Source: Mesaphorura yosii | Taxonomy: Eukaryota > Arthropoda > Collembola > Poduromorpha > Tullbergiidae | Assembly (NCBI GenBank): GCA_009869945.1 | Contig: WIXG01000074.1 | Span: 62,001-126,000, forward strand | Direction of reading: 5' to 3' | DNA: 64,000 nucleotides | In this document: positions 51,101 to 63,600 of the stretch, piece after piece | Layout of the letters: the number at the start of each line of letters is the position of its first letter | How positions within the stretch are numbered: position 1 is the stretch's first letter | Notes under the pieces: generated by a model | Seen by the model: only the letters and a program-made list of their open reading frames with translations | Databases searched by the model: none | Told to the model about the DNA's origin: nothing | Translations under genes and position numbers: made by a program

Positions 51101-51561
51101 TTTACCCGGCGTTCTCGCACGGTCTTTGAAATTACGAGCCCATTGAGGGCTGGAAGCAATAAAATCCGACCAAGTTGAATCGCGATAAAACAGAAATTAA
51201 CTTCGTACCTGGCCTGTAGAAATCCGTTCAAGCTTTTGAAGCCGCGTGGATCAGCAAAAGCAGCGAGAGAATGATGGCCAGTCGCAGTCGCTGGCGCTGT
51301 CAGTTCACAAGGACCACTTCTTCGTCGGTTATGAGTGCTCTCCAAACTATTACTGCTGCGGCCACTCGGCGTCGACGTCAACAATGAAGAGAAATTGAGA
51401 TGAGTGCTGCTGCGGCTCTCCGTGCAATAATCTTCTTGCGTTGAGAACTCTTCTTGAATTGAGGACCTTCTACCAACAGCACTCGCAGTGCCATGCAAGG
51501 CGAATGAATCCAATGAATTCTGCGTGCGCAACAATAACTCTTTTAAACTGCGTATTAACAT
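42185..51561 (-). CDS. Large Ser-rich cytoplasmic protein, possibly scaffold; family uncertain
   Basis: Five minus-strand exons join in matching phase 2 at every border: 51561-51209, 48237-48139, 47689-47297, 46497-45850 and 43745-42185, about 1,017 residues. No signal peptide, membrane span or enzyme domain is seen. Visible pieces: MDACYIEWDEFSGDSL near residue 120; DYVPVAFSTGPSSVYCPPPP, a proline run; two related short motifs, MPDVKRVRALFE and APDTVKNVRNVFE; an RHSSLRRSKSVGGG basic/Ser motif suited to phosphorylation; and a conserved-looking SPDVLNKIRSCGTTTTYFGG near residue 760. The rest is Ser/Thr/Asn-rich low complexity. Such proteins are often cytoskeletal or phosphatase-binding adaptors. 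A relation to taperin/phostensin or fly chascon crossed my mind from the short motifs but is unverified. The start Met is provisional and further 5' exons may exist. Introns are 0.8-3 kb, much longer than elsewhere in the window. Confidence 0.75.
43746..45849 (-). other. Intron of the Ser-rich gene (2.1 kb)
   Basis: Bounded by donor GTTTGT at 45849 and acceptor TTTTCTCAG at 43746, with a phase 2 match on both sides. No exon or nested gene was recognised inside. Confidence 0.6.
48238..51208 (-). other. Intron of the Ser-rich gene (3.0 kb)
   Basis: Bounded by donor GTACGA at 51208 and acceptor CTTTGCAG at 48238, phase 2. Several open frames lie inside (for example 49622-49939 minus and 50764-51072 minus), but none preserves phase with both neighbours or shows a domain. 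Confidence 0.55.
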
Positions 51562-53073
51562 TCCGCAGCATTTGAGTGAAGATTGGCTAATTGCTTTGAC
51601 GCTGTTGAAGAGATCATTTGAGCAACGTACTCTTATGGAATAATTAGTGCTTAGTGCTTAGCTCTAAGTAAGTATTTTTATGCCCACAAAAGCATTGAGC
51701 AGGATTTGAAAGACTTCTTGTCACGAATCCGACTGTCATCTGCACGCTAATTACGGTTGGGCATGAACAGGGCAGAATGAATACAAAGGACAAATGAAAT
51801 TATCTTGGCCCAGGAACCGTCGTAATTGCCGTGCATAGCGTAAGGTTCTTTGCTTTCGCGAATTGCGAATTGCAGCATAGATTTCTTCATGAACATCATC
51901 CGTTTGCTTTGCATTTCACAATTTCAATCATGCGGACGATAATAGCGGCAATTAAGTTGCTAATTCATTCGTTTGTTCTGCCCGCCGTCAATTACCCTTT
52001 GCCATTGTATTGCGCAATAGCAGAGGAAACAAAAGTCGAGTTCATTTAAAGTCAAATGCACAAATCGGAATCACAAAATTATATTAAGAAACTAACCAAT
52101 GCAGAGCCGAGCTCAGAATCTTCTTCGAAAATTACTTCGAGTGAATAGCCTCTTCGAAGACGACCTCGCCCCATCCCATTTCAACACTTCCCGTGTTTTG
52201 TTACCACCGCTGTAGACTTAAACTAATTAGCATCACGCTTTATGACCCAAGCAACGTTCATGCAGTCCGCGTAAAGCAAGGCATCACCGCGGCTGGGAAA
52301 CCTGAAAAGTAAAAGCAAGAAAATCCAAAATGACAGTTAAATTCGGCAAGGCTTTGACTCGACATGCGCATGCGCCATAAACAGGAAATAAAATTGAAAT
52401 TAGCAGAAAGCTCAAGACAATAAACCTGGACTATAATTAACTCGCCCCAAAATAGCAATATCAAGCATCTCAGTCATTCAGAGCGAGTGGGAGCGAAAGT
52501 TGCCAATTACCAAATTATCACATGTAAAAGTTATGACTTGACGGTTTTACAACTGCATAAACATAGTCGTAAACTCGAAAATGAAACCATGTTTCGCGAA
52601 TAATTATAACACGCAATAGTTATAATTTGCAGCAGCGAGAGACCATCGCACTGATTCCTGATTCAAACGGGACTGTAATTTATCTTTCAATTATATTCTT
52701 TCTGCTGCATGCCATCCGTATACTTGTTATTAATATTTCTCGTATCGTAGTCGCTATCGCTGTCGCCAAATCTTCTTAACTTTCCTTAATACTCGTAAAC
52801 GTCGACTAGCCTGCTTGCCTCCCTGGCGCACTATTGCAGCTGTAGCCTAAGCCAATTCACTTCTTGCTTCTCTGTAATTAGTGCCACTCTTATTTTCATT
52901 TTGCATCCACAATCGCAGCGGCAAATCGCATTGTGGAAGTAGAGCTCTTTACTTGTGTGTAAACTGGATCGTTGTAGCGCTGTACTTTGATTAATTATTT
53001 GTGTAGCATAGAATTAGTCTTTGTAATTGTTTTGCTGCTGCATGCTTATGACTTTATATTATTATCATTTCAG
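51562..53073. other. Region between the Ser-rich gene and the candidate MCU exon
   Basis: About 1.5 kb between two oppositely transcribed genes. It could contain a 5' exon of the Ser-rich gene (minus) and the unlocated transit-peptide exon of MCU (plus), but I could not identify either. Confidence 0.35.
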
Positions 53074-53148
53074 ATTCGGCTTCTGACAGTGAAAGTGACT
53101 CGGAGTTTGAAACAATCGCGAATAGGAGGACGAAACACAAGGACGACG
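53074..53148 (+). CDS. Candidate acidic N-terminal exon of MCU
   Basis: A 75-nt open segment follows TTATCATTTCAG and precedes GGTAATA, with phase 1 at both ends. It encodes SASDSESDSEFETIANRR then TKHKDD. The first firm MCU exon (61867) needs exactly one leftover base, so joining gives KHKDD-G-VKIIYFRGLP with no break. This matches the place where MCU proteins have a variable linker between the transit peptide and the N-terminal domain. The intron would be 8.7 kb. It could instead belong to an unrelated plus-strand gene; the call rests only on phase and plausibility. Confidence 0.4.
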
Positions 53149-56100
53149 GTAATACGCAACACGCGCGTACTCTCCAATTTTGGGTTACACTCACTACGAT
53201 TTGCGATTGCAGCACTCTTACGAGTTATGACTGCTCGAGCCCCAAATTAGTTTAACGATGCTTTGCCATTCCGTTTGTGATTTGTGTCTTGCTTGAATGC
53301 AAAACACGTCGTGGGTTCGTGCGTTTTACTCGTGCACATGTTAAATACGAATATATGACAACCTTTCAGAATGACGACCAAAACTTCAAGCGCTTGAAAC
53401 TTCTGTGACTTTTCGTAGGCCATCTTGTGTATTTGGTGGACCTGCCAGGAATTCATGCGGAAAATTGTACTATTGTTCCACGAGCCGCATTTCACATTTT
53501 CCTTGGTCAGTCTCTCTCTGCACAAATCGATTGCATTGCAGCTTGGTCTCAATTTCAGGTTTCAGACAAAAAGTATGTCAGGAACGAAGAAGTGAGAAGA
53601 TATTTGCCATTCGAATTCCACGTCGGTTAGCTCTCTTTTCAAGGTGTTTACATTTTCAATTTTGTGAATTAATTCTGCTTTCCACTGAAAGACAGTCCAG
53701 TCCAGCAGTCCAGAATGTCGGCTCGGGACGAATTTAATCCTATGAAAAGTTTCCGGTCCAGCACAAATTCAGGATCAAGAAAATGGAATTCACTTGGCCA
53801 AAGTACACAAAAGTCTAGCTGCTTTGAATGAGAATTCAGAATTTAGTTCAGTGAGTACAAGAGTTCTTAGGAAGAAGGTGGCACCGGCGCTAGCGCTGAG
53901 AAATAAAGACGCTACAATTAAAGCTGTAATAATTAGAAATCAGCCAAGTGAACTAAATTAAGCTTTTCTTTGAAATGAACAAATGAACGTTTTCATTTTC
54001 AATGAAATTATGACGGCGCTCAGTCTTTGTACAAATTGCACTCTTATAGCTAAGATTTTGTTTAACAGTTGGTACCGTCGCACGGCAAGCAAGGGGCTTG
54101 AATGATTGTGTAGCGAGCTTTGGGCTAGGTGGTGTGGTGGTTGTGTTCACTGAAGGATGACGACACATTAATTTCGTTATTTGTTTTGCGTGCAAAGTAA
54201 AACTGTTCTTACTACATTGCAGAAACAAGCGAAAAATGTAAACCAAGAAAAACTCATAAAACCATCACAATAATTCACGTAACCAACCCACATTCCCAAA
54301 ATGGAATGGATGCGCTCAGTTTGATGAGCTAAAGCGTGAGCTCGTAGCAGAGCAAAAAAAGAAAGTAAAACGTAGAGTAAATCAAAACCATAAACAAAAT
54401 TACGTGGACGATTCGATTTCAATTTCGGCCTTCCATCTCGTCTGGAAACCGAATTATTAAATTCAGTCAAACCTGAAGTGAGTTGAGTTTATGATCGCGA
54501 ACGACGAATTAACTCAATAGAATGAGATCAAATCACGGAGAGGGCAAGACGTCAAGACGCGATGCGACGCGTCGTCACATTCACTGATTTCAAAATGACA
54601 GTGACACTGAGGCCAATAAATTGGCCAGACGTTAATGAATGACATTTTGTCTTATTCTATTAATTGTCTAAGCCGAGTAGCATTGTTAAATTTTGGGTGC
54701 GTGCTAGTTTCTTGGTTTGGTTGAGTTTCGCAATGACAGGCATGAACCATAACAAACCCAAACATTTGCTCTGCGCGTCACGCTCTAATAATTTGTGCAG
54801 CCCAACATCACAGCAAAAACAAAAACGCGAAAAGGCAAAAAGCAAATGTAAGCAACCGCGCTTAATTCAATAAAAGCACAAGAATGGCCGGCCGAGTCAG
54901 CAATTTGGCTGATATGCGAATCTTTCCCACGCACACTTCCTTGCTTTGCCTTGTGTCTCGTCGTGTGTATTGCACCGGTTTTGGCCTAGCCAGGCTTAAC
55001 ATTCTCCTCGTTAGAATACGCGGAAAATATTTTCTCCGGCAATGTGCATGCAATTACAATGAAATTAGTCGACCGGAGAATTAAGGCTAAACTCTTCACT
55101 CTTGTCATCGAATTCTGCGTTCTGCTTCTGCCTATTTGCACAGAATAGAAATTGAATGTCTTTGTGCTTGAGATTTGTGTGAGATGAGCTTCGATAAATG
55201 ATAAAATTAATCATAATGCACAGAAATGAGAGGAAAGAAAACAAATCATGACATTTAAAAATTACTCGCAGCAGCCATTCGACGCTCGCCTTAAAATGAA
55301 AACGAATGGATTAAACTCACGCAGTCATGCGCTATGGGAATTTGCGATCAGCCTTGACTTGACTGGCTTGAGTCTCGGTGCAGTGAAATTGTACTTCGAG
55401 TTTCGCATTCCGTATTTGATATGCACAATGATTGCGATTGTGAAACTAATACTTTGCACTTTACATTTTGCATTGCTGCACAGTGCAGTGACATGAGAAA
55501 AATTACTCTATTCGATCACAATTCACAAATCAACATGGATCATGAACTTGCACAATGAAAGTGCAGTGCGGGGTGGATAAAGGAAAGCCATGTCATTGTG
55601 GAATGTTGTATCAATTGGCAATGGCAATACTTTGTACGCGTGAGAGGATATGTCTTGTGCCATGCCATGCCTCACCTTCGGACTATTAATAAAACTATTT
55701 CTTGACACTGGCACTTGAAAACAGCAGGAGACCGTATGGAATTTATCTGCATGAAGTTTTGAAGTCGTCCTTCCTGATATGAGCTCACAATTTATGAATG
55801 CGACCCTACGTTGTAAACGTGTACCTATGATGTTTACTCGAGTATGAAAGTCAATTCTAGCCAAATCTTAATCGTCATGATGTAAATGTAAAGGATGTCA
55901 ATTACGTGTAAATAAATATGAATTGGGCAGGAAAGCAGGAGGCAAGTAAATACTAGGCGCACTCGGTAAGCCTTGCATTATTGAGCAAGAATGACATTCA
56001 TTTTTATTTGCCATTAAAATCGTGCCTAATGCTGTAGAATCGCACGACTTCCTCAATCGAATTGAAGTTTAACCATTAAAATTGTGCGTAGAACCTCCCA

Positions 56101-59100
56101 TAACCATTTTGCCAGACTAAAACCAATCTAGTTTTAAGTGCATCCTCTTTCGTTTTCGCGTGCTGGTACTCATTCTCATTGGATTTGATGGAGAAGGCAG
56201 GGCGGAAAGTCCAAGGCGCCGAATTCAGGTGCTTGGAGAAAAAGGAAATTGCTCGAGCACTTTCTGATTGCACTTCCATTATCTCAAACGTAGTAAGCAG
56301 AAATTGAATAAAATTTTAGAACCCATTTAGAAAGAATTCCAGGAAAATATGAAATGGACAGCGACAGCTCCAAAACACTTGTGTAATTTTCGGAAAGGGT
56401 TTTATTTATGCCACGCATTCGAAGAAAAATAAAAAGTCGCTGTCTGTAGTTTTTTAAAGTGACATCAGCCGATGCTTCTTTGAATGCGACCGACGGGCTG
56501 TTTGCCTATTTCTTGTGCATGATTATTTAATACGTCAGAGCCAAAATGTCAACCAGTCAAGTAGCCGTTTTGTCTACCGTGTCTTTTCGCCTTTTCGGCT
56601 GTCTTTCCCAACCGTACACGACTAGCTCTTGTTTTTATGCTTTATTCTATTAGCTTAGAGACCACAATACAATATGCAAAGTGTAATGCTATTGCTGTTG
56701 CTCCACTTGGACTTGAGTATACCTGCCACATTACTGCATTTAAGTATGTTTTCCGTTTTAGTCGTTTGTCATTCTTCCGGCCGCTCAGCCGTACGTGAAT
56801 CGATGATTTTGTCGTCCCTTTCCTGCGAATCGCGCACCTGAACTCCTGAACAGCGTGACAGACAGGTAAAAATACCATGCACAGTGAACAATAGAATTCA
56901 TGACTCAAGAGGTCAATGACTAAAGCTCGTCACTCGCCTGACTTTGACAACAACGCATTCGTTCACCGTGCAATCGCCAATCGCAGATTATGTAATTCCT
57001 GTTGGATGTTAGCAATCTCGGCGGGCTCAGTGTCCGAATCTTATCTGAAATGGTAGTCGAAGTGGAGAAATAGAGATAAGTGAGTGCGTGAAATGCAAAT
57101 ACAAAATAACTGTCAGCGTAAATAACGCATGAAATTAATTTAATCTCTCATTCAAATCTACACGACAATTCAATTCCCGTCTGTCTGAAGGCAGTCTCGA
57201 ATGCAGAGGGGTTGAAAAGTGATAAAAACAATTGCACAGTTAAACGATCAGGAAAAGAACGAATATTAATCTCCTCGTATCGTCTTGACTTGACTTGTTT
57301 TGTCGTGTAATTCTTGCACGCACTACACAGTAGTTCTTTGAATTAATTTAACGACGACGTAAATGATGATAAAGATCGCAAGCCAAGCCAAGTCAAGTCA
57401 GTCAAGATACGAAATACGAGACAAGTAAAAACAATGCGAATTATGAGTGACGCAATATTGAAGACTAATCTCAAGTCGGGTCGGTTTAATAGCATGAGGC
57501 ATTGCATCATAAATCTCTAATCACTCCTGCACTGCTGCGCTGCAATTCGTGCACTCCGCTCCACCGATTTTTATTGGCTTTAAAACCTTCTAAACAATTC
57601 GCTAATAATAGAATTTGTACTCCGCATTACAACATGCAAAATGAACTTTTCGTGTTTCAAACACAGCAGCAGCAGCGGCTCGACTTGACTTCGACTCCGT
57701 GGACCACATTTCCGGGAAACTCATTCATATGAGATAGACACTTTGGGATTTTATCACTTTGTCTTCATCACAGCATTATGATCGTATATCGTGTTTCGTA
57801 GCGTGCAGTGTGTTGCGAGTTTGCAATCTGTGACTGAGAACACGAACTCCAAATGCTATTCCGTTCTGGCTTATTTGTTATTATAACTCTTTAAAATTAC
57901 ATTAAATTTTGGGTACCACAACACAACAGCTGGGTTGAAGCTGCCGCTGAAGCACGTTTCCGGTTATCCTTTATCCTTTGAACGAATACTTTGTATTTAT
58001 TTTTTGTGCATCGTCTTCCTGCTGCTCTTCCCATGACTTCCTATTCCTACTTCCAGTTTTACTGAATTCTCTTACTCGGTCCGCGCAAGAACTGAACGTG
58101 GATCTTTCTATAAAAAATACCCGTGACGGTGACTTGATAATGTAAAATTGATTGAGGAGCATGGGAAAAAGACAAAAAGCTTAACAAAATGGGGCATTAA
58201 ATGTGAGCTCGGCATGTATACGGCACACGGCACACCCGTGGATGGTTACCCATCATCATGTGAATTGTGAACTATTTTTTCGTACTCTTGGCCTAGTAAG
58301 AATTAATAACCCTCTTCTGTAAGAAAAAGGCACATTTCCGGCAATTTCATACTTCGTACGAGAGGGACAGTAAAACGATTCTGAAGAAATATGCTCCTTC
58401 CGTTCGTGTGAAGATTTCTGTTGCTAAAACGACTTGCGTCTCACAAAATGCGATGTCTTTGCATGCGAACGTGATTTACGATAACAATTGGAACCGCGAC
58501 GAGTTGAAAAAGTTTAACAGAGGTTTACTTACTTTTGTCTCAATTTGACTCGGGATGTCCAAAGTCCAAAACGCACAAAATGTCGCGTCGCGTCTCGTTT
58601 CGTGTCAATGTTGAACAATTCGCACTGAAGCCAATTCACTAGAATTTGAATAAATTGTCTCACCAACAGAAGAAGTACAAAGTTCGACTGTTTCAGTTTG
58701 TGATTCTGTAAGAACTGAACTCAATGTTACAACTTTTCAACTTTTCGTCTCATGCACGGCACAACACACAGTCGAATCTCGAATGTGAGCCGGTTGAGGC
58801 CCACAATAATCAAGGCAATAATGTAAGGCTTGTGTTGTTGAGCCGATGGGTGAAATTCAATGGAAACCACCTGCAACCAAAAGCAGGAGCAACAATAGCG
58901 ATAATACGGGCTTAGCAGTGAGTGAGTGAGTGAGCACGAAAAGTAAAGCATTGTTGCCTGTTGCATTATTAGATTCAAGTTTAAAAGAATTTATTTTGAT
59001 ACCTTGCAATTGAAGTGAGAAGGCAAACCTTTTGTGGACTCGCCACACCAACTTCATTTAGTTCTGTTTCTGGTTGCACGAACTTCTGAGCAGGCAAGGC

Positions 59101-61866
59101 AAGCGTATTAGGCTAGGACATCATTCCAAAATGATTACCTGCATGAGAACCTTCCATTTGGGGAACGGGAACAGATTGTAATTGTAAAATGCAGTTAGGC
59201 CTTGGCAAGGCAAGGCAAGAAGACAAAAATGGTTTTGGTTGAACTTGAATTCAATATCCAAGTCAGGCCGGACCTTTCCAGGAAGGATTGAGAGCCTGAA
59301 TCCATTCTTGGATCCCCGAAATCATGAAGTGAAATGAAGTGATGTGTTTATTCTGTCGGCCGTAATCATAATCTGACATTTCAGTGGGCGTGCTTGAATT
59401 CCTGGTCTAATGACGAATTTGAGTTTCTGAAAAAAGATCAGAAAAATTCTTCGTACCATTTCTTTGTGGAAGTATTTTCCCAAGTAATGCCAATTTACGC
59501 TAGACTCTCAGACAGGGCAAAGTAAAGTGAGGACAGGTTAATCTGATTTTCGATTGAAAGGTTGCTTAGTCAGACTCAGGCTGAGATTGGAGACAGTCTC
59601 CATCTTGAGTAATTTGGAGTATGGAATGCAATAATCTCGTGTGACTCGTGTCAAGCCAAAGAAACTGAGACGCAGTTTTAATGTCTGCGACTGATGAGTG
59701 CAGGTGAGGCTGTGCTGTCGTAATGCCAGCTTATGACGATTACAAGGTTTCAAGGCTGCATAGTTTTTACTTTACTCTACAATATAAAAATGCGAAAAGA
59801 AGGCAGGGCGTACAGGAGTTTTTCGTCTTAATCCGTGCCGGCAGTTCATAAATCACATTCAGACAATTGAGTCATATTTCTGGTATGAAATTCGCCACTT
59901 TTTGTGTAATCTTTTGGTTCATTTTCTTCGTTCTGGTTCCAGTTCATTTTACAGAGGAATATCGCGCTTAGATTTCGCGTCTTTAACGTGAATTCGTGAC
60001 TTCGACTCAACTCACTAAATTGTTCACAGTGCCTAATGACCAACTAACCTGAAAAGAGAAGATTGCCTCCAAGGGTGAGGAAGAGATTTATTAATAGACT
60101 AAATTATTAATAATCGCCGCTGTTTCTCTCGTTCTGCGTGAATTGTTTCCAAATCCTTCTTGATACGCCACGCACCTCACAGCTTAAGCTTAGGATCTCG
60201 AGGATGAGATTCAAGTTTGAGAAATTACCCTTTTGATATAATTTCCTCGTAATAAAACGAGTTTGGAGAGAATCTGTTTTCTCGACTGAATAAATAAGGA
60301 TTATGACGAGGAGCAGTTTCCAATCCAAGCAGACTCGACGAAAGCCTGCGCACTACGATACGGGCTGAAAAGTCTCGCTTTTGTAATCATCCCGACTCCT
60401 TGTCCTCGTCCTGAAATATGCTCGCGCTGCTGCATCTGCATGAAAATCCTTCCCAAGGGAGAGCGAGTCTTACTCCATCATCATTACTTTCCGATTTTTT
60501 ACATTTACATTTGAGTATTTTATAACGAGCAACTTTATTGCTATTGTTATGATATTAGCTCGGCAATGAGCAATTGGTGATGGCGACTCGCCACTTGCCG
60601 TAAGGGACGAGTTATACAAATTGCGGTTCGATGTCTTGGTCGGTCAGGGACACAAAAAACGAAAAGTGTACAACTGCGATGACGATGATGATGTGACGAG
60701 TTCTGACGTGCATGCGTAGTGCGTGCACGCTTCATTTGGCTCGAGGAAAGCGTGAATTCCAAACCCATTTGAACAAGCCAAAGAATGCAAGAAATCAGTG
60801 AAGAGTAAAAATAACAATCCAGATGCAGACGCAGTGGACAATTCACGGCGATAAAAAATGGATACAAAAGTTATAATCTAATTATCGTTGTGCACGTAAA
60901 TTAATTCGATTGAATTTTGATCCAAATCAGTTGGTCATGATTTCCCAACAAAAGATTTTAATTAATGAAAGTAGCTTTACCATTTTCTTTTGATTGGACA
61001 GGGCTCAAGGCTTATTGAGTCAGGTCGCTTAAATATTCCGTTCTAATTTTCAATTATTTGCGTAGAAACGACACCTTTTTTAACATTAGGTTTGTCCGTT
61101 GGACGTTCACTCCCAATTTATCCGACTACTTAAACTCCCAGCCGTTATCTTTGATCTCTGCAGGTAGTTTAGTGAGTCGTACGCAGCTACTCGTGTTATT
61201 TTCTTGCCCTGACGCCTTGGCTTGCGTTCGGCACTAGCGTTGGCCTCGTCCATCGTCTTGACAGGTTTACGCGAGCGAGAATTGACGTAAGAAGTGCTGG
61301 GACGAATATCTGATCTTCAAAAACAAAAGGGAAGGACGGTTCACTCGGCCAGACATCTCGAGCAAATGAGTTGGGGTTCAACCATTGAAATGTACGCGTA
61401 CTTAATTGAGTTTGAAAGAAACTTGCGACTGCAACTGCAACACCTCTTCTTTTGTTGGGCTGCACCTAAATTGAGATTGAAAAGGTATCTTTGTGACTGT
61501 GCTGCGTCTTGCGTTTTACTCTTCCCTTGTATTCGAGTTTTCATTTCATTATTGTTGAGTCCCCCAAAACAACGGGAATCCATTATTGACAATGTATGGC
61601 ACAAGGTAAGAGATCTTCAAAGAGTTTGGGTTCAAGGCTGGTCAGCACATTAAGAATTACTGAGACAAGACTCTTACCTTTTTGCTCGGAATGATTTGGA
61701 AGACGAGTCGAACATGGATGAAAAGCTGAAGTTTACTTTCGTAAGTTTGTAGGTTGAAATACTTTCTCGAATTCGGGGATTTGAAACAAGAATCTTGGAA
61801 GCAACTTCGCACGGACTGAACTCATGTGAATCAAGTTATAAATGTGATGTTTTTCGTTTATTGCAG
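53149..61866 (+). other. Long intron or intergenic region upstream of the firm MCU exons
   Basis: About 8.7 kb with no supported gene. If the exon at 53074 belongs to MCU this is its intron; otherwise it is intergenic and holds the missing first exon. Short simple repeats occur, for example AGTG repeats at 58917-58934 and CAG repeats near 57664. Open frames of up to about 120 codons show no domains. Confidence 0.45.
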
Positions 61867-63197
61867 GAGTGAAGATTATTTACTTTCGTGGTCTTCCGCA
61901 AATCACTGTTCCATTGCCGTCACGGCGCGAAAAATGTCGGTTCATTCTGAAGCCTTTGACAAACTCAGTCGGCGACCTGATTCAAATGATTCGGACTGAA
62001 GACAAAGGAGTCGACCACATTTCGATACAATCAAAAGGTAACACTACTCCCAAATTTGATGATGGAATTCTTATTTTATTGTTTTATTACGAGTGGCAAT
62101 AAAATGAATCGTTTTTGACCAGATGGTGTTCGAATTGCGTCATCAAACACGATTGAGATGTTAATGGAGCAAGACTTTTCATTGATCGTCAACGATATTT
62201 TGTACGAAGTGGTGACACCGCCGCAAGAAAAACCGTCAAAGGTAAAGTCATGCAATTTCTACAGAAGGCTGCGTCGTGCTGCGCTGCTTGCTGATTATTC
62301 TGAATGATCTCAGCCCTTTTCCTAACGAACATGGCGCCTGGAAATTTTAAGATGTAGGAAGCGTTACTGATCTCTGATACAGCATTTGCATACAGAGTAC
62401 GAACAACGTCGCGTCGCTGTTCCATTTCTTGTCATTTACGATTATGTTGTCTTGCATTTTGCATTTTGCAGGAGGACTTGGAGAGATTGTCTTCTGTGCG
62501 AAATCTAGTGGGTCAATTGTACGCTGCTTTGAATGTAGATGAGCATCAGCTCCGCCTGGAACGTGAAATTCTGGCTGAAATGGAAAAATTGCAGGTCCAA
62601 CTCAATCCACTTGAGGAAAAACGAGCCCAGCTCTCGCAAATCTCGAGCAAAAGAACAACGCTCCTTACTTGGGCCGGGCTCGGGCTCATGTCAGTTCAAT
62701 TTGGAATATTAGCTCGCCTTACATGGTATGAATACTCATGGGATATTATGGAACCCGTGACTTACTTTGTCACTTACGGCACTGCCATGCTCTGCTATGC
62801 ATATTTCGTTCTCACCAAACAAGTAAGTCCAATCTGGCGCACATGAGCCATAAATTATGCCTGCTGTAACTGGCTTGCACTAATTAATCCTTCTCTTGCA
62901 TTTCAGGATTATGTTCTTCCAGAAGTTCGTGATCGCCAATACTTGATCCAGTTTCACAAGAATGCGAAGAAGGTCGGACTCGACGTAGAAAAATACAATG
63001 AACTGAGAAGCAAGATCGCAGTTCTAGAGACTAACCTGCACCGTCTGAGAGATCCGCTCTCGCTCCATCTACCACCGAGCAAATCAAGACCGTTAGACTT
63101 GACAAAGTTGGACAGCCTAGGAGGTGACGCCAGTTTTATTTACCGAGCACAACAAAAGATTCAAGAACTACTGAAAAAGACCAGAAACCCCAGTTAA
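61867..63197 (+). CDS. MCU: Mitochondrial calcium uniporter pore subunit (MCU), N-terminus not found
   Basis: Forms the calcium-selective channel of the inner mitochondrial membrane. Four exons: 61867-62037, 62123-62241, 62472-62822 and 62907-63197, about 310 residues. The first two give the matrix N-terminal domain (GLPQITVPLPSRREKCRF, DGVRIASSNTIEMLM). Exon 3 starts with coiled coil 1 (RNLVGQLYAALNVDEHQLRL), then TM1 around WAGLGLMSVQFGILARLTWY, the selectivity-filter signature WDIMEP with the key Asp and Glu, and TM2 (YFVTYGTAMLCYAYFVLTKQ). The last exon holds DRQYLIQFHKNAKK, a second coiled coil and the C-terminus KKTRNPS. The signature and spacing are those of functional animal MCU. The transit-peptide exon is missing; see the candidate exon at 53074. 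The reading frame enters the first exon with one base carried over. Confidence 0.95.
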
Positions 63198-63250
63198 GCC
63201 TAATGCAGCTTAGCTTTATTTAGATCATAGACAAATTACAATAGGTAATT

Positions 63251-63256
63251 AATAAA
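63251..63256 (+). terminator. Poly(A) signal of MCU
   Basis: AATAAA 54 nt after the MCU stop codon at 63195-63197, just ahead of the inverted-repeat element. Confidence 0.55.
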
Positions 63257-63280
63257 CTATGAAACTGTTAACTATTATTT

Positions 63281-63600
63281 ACTGGGGGGATTCGTTATTT
63301 GTCACTACTTCGCCACTAATCGCACTACTTGCTATTTGTACTACTTCGATTACTACTCGCGCTACTTCTTTTAACATTGATGTTATAGGAGCAAAGTAGT
63401 AGTGATTGTCACTATTCAAGAATACACTCCGGTATATCTCCAAGTCTTACTTGGTTGAAGGAAAGGTTGGCGTGAATGTAAACGGAGTGAGATAAGGAAG
63501 TAAGAGTTCACGGGCGCTCGTTATGTTTGGTGTTATTTCAAAACTTTGAGTAGCAACTAGTGCCAGCAGTGAGTAGTGAAAAATAACGAATACCGCCAGT
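63281..63600. mobile_element. MITE-like element with 29 bp terminal inverted repeats
   Basis: The left end (63281-63309, starting ACTGGGGGGATTCG) and the reverse complement of the right end (63572-63600, starting ACTGGCGGTATTCG) match at 26 of 29 positions. The interior is AT-rich, non-coding and contains several CTACTT-type short repeats on the left and AGTAGT-type ones on the right, extending the inverted symmetry. The 320 bp size and lack of coding capacity fit a miniature inverted-repeat transposable element. No clear target-site duplication was found, so the exact ends and superfamily are uncertain. Confidence 0.6.

Noticed and set aside
61294-61653. 119-codon plus-strand frame just upstream of the firm MCU exons, considered as the MCU N-terminus
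   Set aside because: It does not deliver the required one-base phase to the exon at 61867 and does not look like a transit peptide.
61682-61740. Possible MCU exon ending at GTAAGT near 61741
   Set aside because: Joining it in its open frame to 61867 creates an immediate stop; the frame that fits phase contains a TGA just upstream.
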